From Candidatus Acidiferrales bacterium (GTDB taxonomy: Bacteria; Acidobacteriota; Terriglobia; Acidiferrales; UBA7541), in contig JASHRL010000301.1 in the NCBI GenBank assembly GCA_030037355.1, forward strand, positions 1 through 45,776: 45,776 bases of DNA, written 5' to 3'. The notes under the pieces were generated by a model. The model saw only the letters and a list, made by a program, of their open reading frames with translations. It ran no database searches and was not told where the DNA came from. The first letter of the stretch is position 1. Every line of letters starts with the position of its first letter. Both the position numbers and the translations under genes were made by a program. Positions 38,341 through 45,776 of this stretch are shown in pieces.

Positions 38341-39216
38341 ATGGACACTTATGCTTCTTTTGAGCGAGGAGATTCGCTCCGACCGTTTCACATTTTCCGC
38401 TACCCCGGAGGAAAGCGGTGGCTGTCACCTGACATCTCTTTTTTGAGTTTTACATTTGGGCGTTATATCAATCTGACCTATGCGGACGGAGGGTCGGGCA
38501 GAATCCATCTCACGCCAACTTTCCTGCTCGAACCGTTTGCTGGAGGCGCAGTCGTGGGGCTTAGTCTCCTCGACCAGAATTTGATAGAGCACCTAGTGCT
38601 GGTGGAGAAAGACCCGCGAGTTGCTTCGTTTTGGAGGACGGCGCTCTCTGACTCTCGTTTCGCAGACCGCGTAGAGAGATTTCGATGCACGAGGAAAAAT
38701 GTCGAAGCGGTCTGCGCCAATCCTGACCGAGACCCTGCATTCTGGACGCTCGTGAAGAACCGTTGCTCCGTGGGCGGAAACCTCAAAGGCGGCCTCATGA
38801 GGGACGTTTCCTGCCGGTGGAATGGCAAGGTGCACGCAGCGGCTCTTCGGAAAATTTGCAGTTTGTCGTTTAGGATTCAGTGCATCGAAGGCGACGGCAT
38901 CGATGCGCTGCGCAAACATGCCGACGACCCCAGTGCAGCAGCGTTCGTTGACCCTCCATACGTGGCGGCTGGGAAAAGTCTCTACAATCAGTGGCAGGTT
39001 GACCATGCGGCGATATTTGACGTGCTCGCAAAGTGGAAGGGCTTGTGGGTGATGAGCTACGACTCCGCCCCGGAAATCAGAAGACTCCTCAAGAAACATC
39101 GATTTGTCTATCGAGAAGCACCGATGAGAACGAACAAGGGCAAGGTGAAGAAGGAACTCATCATGAGGAGTATTCCCGTGTTGCGGCACGAAAATCCGAA
39201 GTGGAAGAAGACCTGA
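38341..39216 (+). CDS. D12-class (Dam-like) DNA adenine methyltransferase
   Basis: FRYPGGKRWL (motif X), LLEPFAGGAVVGLSLL (motif I), AAFVDPPYV (motif IV). Confidence 0.92.
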   Translation: MDTYASFERGDSLRPFHIFRYPGGKRWLSPDISFLSFTFGRYINLTYADGGSGRIHLTPTFLLEPFAGGAVVGLSLLDQNLIEHLVLVEKDPRVASFWRTALSDSRFADRVERFRCTRKNVEAVCANPDRDPAFWTLVKNRCSVGGNLKGGLMRDVSCRWNGKVHAAALRKICSLSFRIQCIEGDGIDALRKHADDPSAAAFVDPPYVAAGKSLYNQWQVDHAAIFDVLAKWKGLWVMSYDSAPEIRRLLKKHRFVYREAPMRTNKGKVKKELIMRSIPVLRHENPKWKKT

Positions 39217-39461
39217 CATGAAATCCATTCATCGACCTGCATGGCTCAGGGCGTAGCATCCGTCAGGTTCTCCGTCTTGCTTCCGAGGCTTTGATGTCGT
39301 CGTAGATTCCTTGAACCAAGTGCCGGTGCTTCACGTCAGGGTCGTGAGGGACGACGCAGCCTCTGTCACCCTTCAATCCGACCGACACAACACTTCTCGT
39401 TTAGAGCGTTTTGTCCTCCGCTTTGCGCTGAACTATGTTCGCCGAGACTTTCCATAGACGA

Positions 39462-39866
39462 CTAAAAGCTCGGGTCGGCGAAGATTCTTGCGGCCAAGTC
39501 CCGAAGGAGGCGGGACACGGTGCCGCGCACGCCGCCGTCGCCGTGGGCGTCACGATGCTCCGGGGCATACTTGAGGCGCGACTTTGCGTCGTACACCTTG
39601 CCAACCACTTCGTTTTCCTCGGGGTTGAACTCGACGATGACCATGGGACGGGCTTCCGCGACAGGGGGGCGGGCGAAGCTGAGAATCGCAATGGAATCAT
39701 TGTTGCCTGTGAAATCGAGCGCGGTCGGCACGAGGCCCTGCTCCAAGGTCTCACGCAGGGTGTCCAGCGTGCGGGCATCGAGGCCATGCAGGAAAATGTC
39801 GCTTCGGACAGGAGCGGAATTTCGGTCGAACAGCTCGGGTCTCTTGAGTTGTGGTGAGTTCATCAT
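39462..39866 (-). CDS. hypothetical protein
   Basis: MMNSPQLKRPELFDRNSAP...; GGAGAGAAGAAG RBS upstream. Confidence 0.5.
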   Translation of the reverse strand: MMNSPQLKRPELFDRNSAPVRSDIFLHGLDARTLDTLRETLEQGLVPTALDFTGNNDSIAILSFARPPVAEARPMVIVEFNPEENEVVGKVYDAKSRLKYAPEHRDAHGDGGVRGTVSRLLRDLAARIFADPSF

Positions 39867-40014
39867 CTTCTTCTCTCCTTCTATGAATCTACTGCGGTTC
39901 CACACTCGTTCGAGTTGCGCTCGATTCATCGGATTGCCGGTGCGCAATGCAGGCAGCGTGGGCGAAGTGGTTGAGGCGAGCCGCTTCAGTGAGAACTTGG
40001 CCCCACTTGGGTAA

Positions 40015-41304
40015 TCATGCTGCCTCCAGTTGCTTCCGCTTCTTGTCGCGCTTTCGACGCCACATGCGAGCAAATTCAGTCTGACAGCTCTCGCGCTCGC
40101 GACGCCAAATCTCGATGGCGGACATTTCAGCCATTCCATACTCGTCTCTTACCTTGATGAGGCCCGACTCAAAGGGTTTCCGCTGTTCGATGGTCAAGTC
40201 AACCCACCACCACATCGCGTCCTCTCGGTCTTGCTCATCGTCGGCCTGCTGTGGGGTGAGCTTCGACTTTCGAGCGAACTCGGCGCGGCGCTCCTCGACC
40301 TGCCGATGGCTGCGACCCGCGAAGGTTTCAAACTTGCAGCCCGGATTCCAGTAGGCCAAGAACTCGGGGTTGTGGTTGGCGAACGTCATGTACGCCGTCA
40401 GGACGTTGGTGCAGGACTCACCTTTGCCCTCCCCATTCAGAATAGTCGCTATGTGTGTATAGGTCTGCAAGGTCTCGATTAAGTCTCGTGGGCAGCCGTG
40501 GGCGAGAAGGGTCTCCACGACTTCCGACTTGAGCACGACCTTGCCGCCGTGGCGTGGTCGCGGGCACGCGGGAACGGACGGTGCAGGGGTGGCACTCGCC
40601 ATCTGTACCCCGTCCGACAGGACGGGGGCTGTTGCTGTTGCCTTTGGTTTTCCTTCCTTCATTGAGGAAGAAAAGGAAAAAACCGGGTTTTGACTTGAAG
40701 CACTTGTGTTCTCTTCTCCTGTAATGAAGGAAGGTACCCCACTACTGTGTATGGACTTCTTGTCGAGTGGCTTCTCGACTTCTTGTCGAGTGGCCTCTGG
40801 ACTTCTTGTCGATAAGCCTTTGGACTTCTTGTCGAGTGGCTGCTCAGGCGATGTCTTTGCGGCATCCAGATTAACCAGCGACTTCTGGCGTGATTCCTCG
40901 CTCTTGCGGGCACCACGGGACGGCAGCTTGGCGCGGATAAATTCGTCGTCCTCGTCCTTCGCCATCGCTCGGGCCTTGATGGCGGCAAGCTGTTCCTTCG
41001 TGATTGTGTACCAGCACCGCAGGTAGCCACGGTCATCGTGGAATCTCTTCACCTTCAGCCAGCCATCAGCCTCGTACATCTGCGTCAGCTTGCAGACGGT
41101 GTCCACAGAGATGCCGTGCCATGCGGCGAGCGTCTCCTGACGCGAGATACACCACCCGAGAGTGTCCTCCGAGTACTTTTGCGCCTTGACCCATTCAGGG
41201 TCATCCAAAATCAGGGAGGCAATGCGCTCTAACAGGGACTTCGCGACGCCCTTGTATTCGTAGAGATTCGAATTACGGACTGCGGCTGCGTGTTCGCTAC
41301 TCAT
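40015..41304 (-). CDS. winged-helix replication-initiator-like protein (lambda O-like architecture)
   Basis: N-terminal wHTH-like region (CISRQETLAAWHGISVDTVCKLTQMYEADGWLKVKRFHDDRGY), GGGAGGT RBS, internal 23-bp iteron array. Confidence 0.6.
   Translation of the reverse strand: MSSEHAAAVRNSNLYEYKGVAKSLLERIASLILDDPEWVKAQKYSEDTLGWCISRQETLAAWHGISVDTVCKLTQMYEADGWLKVKRFHDDRGYLRCWYTITKEQLAAIKARAMAKDEDDEFIRAKLPSRGARKSEESRQKSLVNLDAAKTSPEQPLDKKSKGLSTRSPEATRQEVEKPLDKKSIHSSGVPSFITGEENTSASSQNPVFSFSSSMKEGKPKATATAPVLSDGVQMASATPAPSVPACPRPRHGGKVVLKSEVVETLLAHGCPRDLIETLQTYTHIATILNGEGKGESCTNVLTAYMTFANHNPEFLAYWNPGCKFETFAGRSHRQVEERRAEFARKSKLTPQQADDEQDREDAMWWWVDLTIEQRKPFESGLIKVRDEYGMAEMSAIEIWRRERESCQTEFARMWRRKRDKKRKQLEAA
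40652..40734. repeat. 12-bp inverted repeat flanking a purine-rich tract
   Basis: CCTTCCTTCATT 40652-40663 and AATGAAGGAAGG 40723-40734; between them GAGGAAGAAAAGGAAAAAACC. Confidence 0.8.
40754..40845. repeat. four 23-bp direct repeats (iteron-like)
   Basis: GACTTCTTGTCGAGTGGCTTCTC / GACTTCTTGTCGAGTGGCCTCTG / GACTTCTTGTCGATAAGCCTTTG / GACTTCTTGTCGAGTGGCTGCTC starting at 40754, 40777, 40800, 40823. Confidence 0.97.
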
Positions 41305-41588
41305 CCGCGACCTCCCGCCACCGCGCGGTCGCGGCCATTTGATGAACACTGAACTGCGTGCCCCGTAGTGTTAAGCATTCGCGCTTGGCGACGTGACTGT
41401 GTTGGTATTTCATTCGTGTCCCTTCGCTTTCACCGTTGTGTCCTTTTCGCACCTTTTGGTAAGAACGGTGGGCGGCGGGTGGAACACAGAGACCCGCCGC
41501 CTAGACTCCGGGAGCAACCCCGACGTATGCGGGTATAATACGAACCCCGCCGAGAAAATTCGGAACGATTCCGGGGCTACAAGCGTCC

Positions 41589-41831
41589 TCACGGCGTTGG
41601 CGAGTTTAGCTGCGGAGTTCCAGCGTTCTCGCGATGCGCCGCCCATTTGCGCGGTCTCCCCGGAGGAGGGATTTTGCATCCTCGAATGCCGAGCAAATTT
41701 TCGAGTTCGGCGAGTTCCAGCCGGTCGGCCTGCGTTGCTTGCCCGGCCTGAGCTTTGAGCCACAGCTTCCGCGTCTTGTGCCGGTATGCCGCGATTGTGC
41801 TCGGCGCGAGTTCTGCCAACGGTCGTCTCAC
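41589..41831 (-). CDS. small hypothetical protein
   Basis: 80 aa, GTG start preceded by GGAGGGGAC; helical, charged. Confidence 0.45.
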   Translation of the reverse strand: MRRPLAELAPSTIAAYRHKTRKLWLKAQAGQATQADRLELAELENLLGIRGCKIPPPGRPRKWAAHRENAGTPQLNSPTP

Positions 41832-42047
41832 GTCCCCTCCTCAATAGCGAGGGTCGTAGACAGTTTCTTTATTTCTTAAAATGTCTATTTGCGGGCGGGA
41901 GATACAGCACGAGTCAAAAGTGCGTATCGGACGAAGTAGGGGAATCGGGCGGGTTTTGCACTTCGGAGCACCTCTGATGCCCCGAAGGAACACCGGCTTG
42001 GTCAGTCCTTCTCCTCAACCTCCCATGTGTCGTAGAGTTCCCACTCG

Positions 42048-42785
42048 TCAGAGTTTACTCTTCCGTCCTTGAGGAAGCAGGGCCCGATAGCCATCATCCG
42101 CAAGAAGTACGGCCCACGCGGCAACGTGCTCGGCGACCGGAACGACGATGCTGTTCCCGAGACAGCGATGTCTGTCCATCCGGTTGGGAACCCCATCATC
42201 CACTCGGAATACTCCGGGCTTAGGCGTCTCTTGGAAATGGCGGTGCCACGACTTGCGCAGGCCTTCCGTTGATTTGACCCACCGCATGTATCTGACGATT
42301 TCGCCGTGGGTGTCGGCCACCAAGAGCACTCTTTTCCGCATGTGTGGAGCGCCAAAGGCGCACGCGGGGAGAACCGACCACCATGCATCATACCCGAGGG
42401 CGGCAAGGCCTTTGAGGACTTCATCCAGTCCTCGACTGAGAAGGTCGGCAGAGATTTCGGCACATACGACACGAGGCCGGATTTCCTTGATGACTCGGAG
42501 CATCTCGAAGAAGAGGCCGGACTCTTTCCCCCGGATGCCCGCTTTCCTTCCTGCCGGGCTGATGTCCGTACAAGGGAATCCGCCGCTGATGACATCAACA
42601 GGCCCGAGATTGTGCAGACCAACTTCCCGGATGTCCCGGAATCTTTTCGCTTTGGGGAACCGTTTTTTGAGGACTTTCGTCGCATAGTCGTCTATCTCCA
42701 CCTGCCATTTGGTCTGGATTCCGACCCTCTCGAACGCGAGGTCAAATGCCCCGATGCCTGAGAACAGGCTTCCGTGGGTGAGCAT
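42048..42785 (-). CDS. DNA cytosine-5 methyltransferase (Dcm-like)
   Basis: HGSLFSGIGAFDLAFERVG (motif I), SGGFPCTDISPAGRKAGI (motif IV), GAPHMRKRVLLVA (motif VIII), LGNSIVVPVAEHV (motif X). Confidence 0.93.
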   Translation of the reverse strand: MLTHGSLFSGIGAFDLAFERVGIQTKWQVEIDDYATKVLKKRFPKAKRFRDIREVGLHNLGPVDVISGGFPCTDISPAGRKAGIRGKESGLFFEMLRVIKEIRPRVVCAEISADLLSRGLDEVLKGLAALGYDAWWSVLPACAFGAPHMRKRVLLVADTHGEIVRYMRWVKSTEGLRKSWHRHFQETPKPGVFRVDDGVPNRMDRHRCLGNSIVVPVAEHVAAWAVLLADDGYRALLPQGRKSKL

Positions 42786-43003
42786 GGTCTTAGGATACCG
42801 ACCGCCACGACCGACGGACGGATTTCACGAATTACTGGTCGCTAATTGGTTAGTGAAGTGTAGGAACCGCATTGTTTCGACCGAAGCAGTTGTGGACGAC
42901 CGACAGGTGCTTGAGTCTTAGTCCGCATGGCGTCCCGCACACCGCTGACTTCGACCCGGGGGGCTGCCGCCCGCCGGGCAGGGCGTGCCCCATTCCATTC
43001 GGT

Positions 43004-43234
43004 TCACGCAGCCCACCGCCAATACTTGTCTTTTGCGACCCGCTCTTCGGTCTCTCTCGTGACCAACAGGTCTGTCTTGGGAATTAGGTTCTCGATGGCC
43101 GATGCGGGTACACGAACGAGGTAGCCGATGCGCACTACCGGCAGCCGACCACGTTTAATCCATCGGTAGATAGTGTTCGGGGTGACCCGCAGGATTGTAG
43201 CGACTTCTTGGACGGTCAAGAGTTTTGGAGCCAT
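43004..43234 (-). CDS. excisionase-type helix-turn-helix protein
   Basis: LLTVQEVATILRVTPNTIYRWIKRGRLPVVRIGYLVRVPASAIENLI. Confidence 0.88.
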   Translation of the reverse strand: MAPKLLTVQEVATILRVTPNTIYRWIKRGRLPVVRIGYLVRVPASAIENLIPKTDLLVTRETEERVAKDKYWRWAA

Positions 43235-43451
43235 GACGTGCCTCTTCGGTTTGAACCTGCCCGAAGCGACACGCACTAAGATTCGACGTGAACTTCTTCT
43301 TGGCTTTTCGAGTGACGTTACACGCGCTAGCTTTCGCCGCCTTCTGTTTCACTCGACAGCGCCGGTGGTCGGCGCTTTTGTCATCAGCGAATTGCTCGCC
43401 TTCGACGATGATTCGATTCTATGCAGGAGGAGGCGGACGCGGCCCACCTCT

Positions 43452-44615
43452 CTACGCTGCCGCGTCGTTCACCTGCTTGCGTAGCGTGGGGTCGGTTCGC
43501 TTGACCGCCCGCAAATAAGACATCGTTGTTTCAATGTCGGCGTGGCCGAGCAGCTTTTGAATCGTGTAGATGTCCACGCCAGCGCGGCAAAGAGTGGTCG
43601 CGTACAGGACTCTGAAACTGTGCATCGGCTTTGTTGGAACATCGACTCCGGCACGCTTCGCCACCCGCTTCACGATGCGGTCAATATGGATGTCCGGCTT
43701 TCCATCACTTCTTGCGAAAAGCAGAGAACCGCTCAGCGTCGCCACGTAAGCTGCTAGGGTCTCAATCAGGCGGTCATTAACCGGGACGGTTCGCTCCTCG
43801 CAATCCTTCGTCTGAAATCCCAATTCGGGCTTTGACCGAGTGCGGATTGTCTTCTCCGCAAAGTTGATGTCGGACTCTTGGGAGTGAACGATTTCGCCTT
43901 TTCGGAAGCCCGACCCTCGGGCGAGCAGGATAAGGACGCGCTCCTTGTCGGCCTTGCAGACCGCCAGCATTTTCCGAATGTCTTCGTCAGTCCAAGGCTC
44001 ATATTCATGATGCTCGGCCTTTGGCCAATCGGTCTGTTTGACGAGTCCGCGTTTCCCATACCGATTCAGGAATGTGACGACGTAGGCGAACAGATTCCGG
44101 GCAGTGTAGCCGCGGCCGTGCTCGGTTTCGCACGTCGCCTTGAAATTCATGACGCAGGGTCGTTCGATTTCGTCTACGTACTCGACCTTGCATCTTCGTT
44201 GAAACAGTTTGATTGCGTGGCTGTACGCATCATAGGTTTTCGGACGCTTGTGCTCTTGAATTTCGACAAGATATTCGTTGGCCGCATCACGAAGGCGGGT
44301 TCGTTGTCCGCCAACTTCTTTCGAGTCCTCGTTGAGAGGGATGCCGAAAGACTTGGCATTCAGGGCGGCTTCCATCCGGCGCATCGCGTTCAGCGCCTTT
44401 GGCGCGTCGCTTCCGGCAGGTTTCAGGATACGCTTGCCCTTGTCGGTGTAGCGGAGGTAATAGCCAAACGTCCGCTCGACCGCGACTTCCTCTCCTCCAA
44501 TGATGGCGACTCCCGATTTGATTTTCCCGTTTTTCGTGAATGCAGGACTCACGAAGCTCGACTTGCGGTCTCCAGCGTTGACCTTTACTCTGACTTGCAG
44601 CTTGACCTTGCTCAT
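43452..44615 (-). CDS. tyrosine integrase
   Basis: RGSGFRKGEIVHSQ (Arg I), MHSFRVLYATTL (HxxR), LLGHADIETTMSYLR (H...Y); adjacent to the tRNA att site. Confidence 0.95.
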   Translation of the reverse strand: MSKVKLQVRVKVNAGDRKSSFVSPAFTKNGKIKSGVAIIGGEEVAVERTFGYYLRYTDKGKRILKPAGSDAPKALNAMRRMEAALNAKSFGIPLNEDSKEVGGQRTRLRDAANEYLVEIQEHKRPKTYDAYSHAIKLFQRRCKVEYVDEIERPCVMNFKATCETEHGRGYTARNLFAYVVTFLNRYGKRGLVKQTDWPKAEHHEYEPWTDEDIRKMLAVCKADKERVLILLARGSGFRKGEIVHSQESDINFAEKTIRTRSKPELGFQTKDCEERTVPVNDRLIETLAAYVATLSGSLLFARSDGKPDIHIDRIVKRVAKRAGVDVPTKPMHSFRVLYATTLCRAGVDIYTIQKLLGHADIETTMSYLRAVKRTDPTLRKQVNDAAA

Positions 44616-44689
44616 GTGCTTTTCCTTTCCCTGAATAGTACTGAGCGAAAGGAAAAAGCTCCGGGCCTACTTTTGAGAATCTAGCAAAG

Positions 44690-44732
44690 TGCTCGAAAAA
44701 AGTGGCAACAGTGCTCTCAAAAGTGGCAACAC
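44690..44732 (+). repeat. AAAAGTGGCAACA(C) x2, putative integrase arm-type sites (right end)
   Basis: AGTGGCAACA at 44701 and 44722 (21-bp spacing), each preceded by GTGCTC; shares TGGCAACA with the left-end repeats. Confidence 0.55.
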
Positions 44733-44772
44733 ACTTTTGTAAACCCTCGGTTCTATTGGCTTTCTGAAGATA

Positions 44773-44847
44773 TGGTAGCGATACCGGGAATCGAACCCGG
44801 ATTTGAGCCTTGAGAGGGCTCCGTCCTAACCGTTAGACGATATCGCC
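44773..44847 (-). tRNA. tRNA-Glu(CTC)
   Basis: GGCGATATCGTCTAACGGTTAGGACGGAGCCCTCTCAAGGCTCAAATCCGGGTTCGATTCCCGGTATCGCTACCA; anticodon arm GAGCC-CTCTCAA-GGCTC, T-arm CCGGGTTCGATTCCCGG, encoded CCA. Confidence 0.97.
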
Positions 44848-45051
44848 CCACGGACAATCAGCCGGCAAGGCAACAGATTTAACTCAGCCTCGCAATGCAA
44901 TGCCGCAATTTTCGCATGCCTGTACGTTAGCCGCAAGTAGGGCCAACCACCCGTCGAAGTCACGCGCATGAATCTGCCTTCTGTTATGATTCCGCGAAAC
45001 CCTGCAGGGCTGGAATCCGTCTGTCTTGGCACACGAAAAGGGGTGGATCCT

Positions 45052-45776
45052 ATGACGAAAAAGAGTTCTTTTTCGAAGTTGGTTGCCTGTCTCGCGATTT
45101 TGGTCTTGCCATTGTTTCTCTTCACGCGGAAGGGTCACGCAGATGGTTCCGCTGCGGCCAAGTCCGCCCACAAAACGTCGAAAGACACGAAAAAGAAGAA
45201 GAGTGCCGAGCCTGCGGCGCAGCCAATGGACGCGGACTACACCGCGAAGATCAAGGAGTACACGACCGAGCCTTATCTATCCACGCCGTTGGTTGACCAT
45301 CTTCCCGCATCGAGCACTGTGCCTACGCCCGACAAAGTTCTCGGCTACATCATCGGCACGCCCAACAAGCTCACACATGTCGCCGATATTTACCGCTACT
45401 ACCACGCGCTCGAAAAGGCTTCGCCGCGCGTCCGCACATTTATCACCGGCAAGAGCGAAGAGGGACGCGATTTTATGGTTGTTGCTATCAGCGATGAACA
45501 GAATATCGCGCAGCTCGATCACTATCGCGACATCACGGCAAAGCTCGCAGACCCGCGAAAGATCAGTTCTGAGGAAGCGACGGAACTCGAGCAAACCGGC
45601 AAGCCCTTTTACTGGCTGTCCGGTTCGATTCACTCGCCGGAGACCGGCTCTCCGGAAATGCTGATGGAGCTGGCCTACCGGCTTGCGGTCGAAGATTCGC
45701 CGATGATCGAACAGATTCGCAAGAACGTCATCGTGCTCATCACGCCGGTTCTCGAAGTGGATGGCCGCGATCGCGA
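45052..45776 (+). CDS. M14-family zinc carboxypeptidase (partial, runs off window)
   Basis: hand translation MTKKSSFSKLVACLAILVLPLFLFTRKG...VLGYIIGTPNKLTHVADIYRYYHALEKASPRVRTFITGKSEEGRDFMVVAIS...GSIHSPETGSPEM (HxxE); open to window end, hence absent from the ORF track. Confidence 0.88.
   Translation, partial: MTKKSSFSKLVACLAILVLPLFLFTRKGHADGSAAAKSAHKTSKDTKKKKSAEPAAQPMDADYTAKIKEYTTEPYLSTPLVDHLPASSTVPTPDKVLGYIIGTPNKLTHVADIYRYYHALEKASPRVRTFITGKSEEGRDFMVVAISDEQNIAQLDHYRDITAKLADPRKISSEEATELEQTGKPFYWLSGSIHSPETGSPEMLMELAYRLAVEDSPMIEQIRKNVIVLITPVLEVDGRDR

Larger units (their letters stand above)
18209..44789. mobile_element. integrated genomic element inserted in the 3' end of tRNA-Glu(CTC)
   Basis: 17-bp direct repeat TGGTAGCGATACCGGGA at 18209-18225 and 44773-44789 (tRNA 3' end); tyrosine integrase and excisionase at the tRNA end; accessory cargo between. 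Confidence 0.9.

Noticed and set aside
40777-40797. Perfect CTCGAC-ttctt-GTCGAG palindrome at the second iteron as an independent regulatory site
   Set aside because: Only one of the four repeats has the full 6-bp arms; the shared element is the direct repeat.
40754-40845. Repeat array considered as CRISPR
   Set aside because: Contiguous 23-bp units without unique spacers and located within a coding region; iteron-like instead.
42002-42685. 227-aa minus-strand ORF overlapping the Dcm gene
   Set aside because: Alternative frame of the Dcm-like methyltransferase, which has all key motifs in frame 42048-42785.
43878-44684. 268-aa plus-strand ORF
   Set aside because: Antisense to the tyrosine integrase; shadow ORF.
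45083-45664. 193-aa plus-strand ORF in the supplied track
   Set aside because: Wrong frame; the M14 carboxypeptidase reading frame starting at 45052 covers it and runs off the window.

Overview
The window looks like an acidobacterial-type chromosome segment (lineage is inference). Its core (1-18.2 kb and after 44.8 kb) is interrupted by an integrated element of about 26.6 kb at 18209-44789. CORE: a minus-strand lipid/electron-transfer run (DUF177-rpmF-plsX-fabD-fabG-map-acpP-fabF-etfB-secreted protein-etfA-ETF-QO), a dGTPase, an L-lactate permease, OsmC, two GNATs, a PilZ protein, tRNA-Glu(CTC), and a truncated M14 carboxypeptidase at the right edge that is missing from the supplied ORF track. 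ELEMENT: it sits in the 3' end of tRNA-Glu. A 17-bp direct repeat (TGGTAGCGATACCGGGA) marks both ends, TGGCAACA(C) repeats resembling integrase arm sites occur just inside both ends, and a tyrosine integrase and excisionase lie at the tRNA end. Cargo includes: (i) a PolB2-like DNA polymerase cassette (DUF72, RecA-fold protein with a degenerate P-loop, small protein, PolB); (ii) a type III-like R-M system with a frameshifted helicase/nuclease subunit; (iii) a divergent two-gene unit with a PD-(D/E)XK-like nuclease; (iv) GIY-YIG and TM0106/RecB-like nucleases; (v) Dam and Dcm methyltransferases; (vi) a serine recombinase at the end of a chain of tiny genes; (vii) a winged-helix replication-like gene. 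The standout observation is that this last gene contains four perfectly phased 23-bp direct repeats. Because 23 is not a multiple of 3, they are translated in three different frames. They are followed by a purine-rich tract bounded by a 12-bp inverted repeat, in the same order as the lambda O gene/ori. This suggests an uncharacterised replication origin inside the initiator gene. No database searches were run; family names are from motif recognition.
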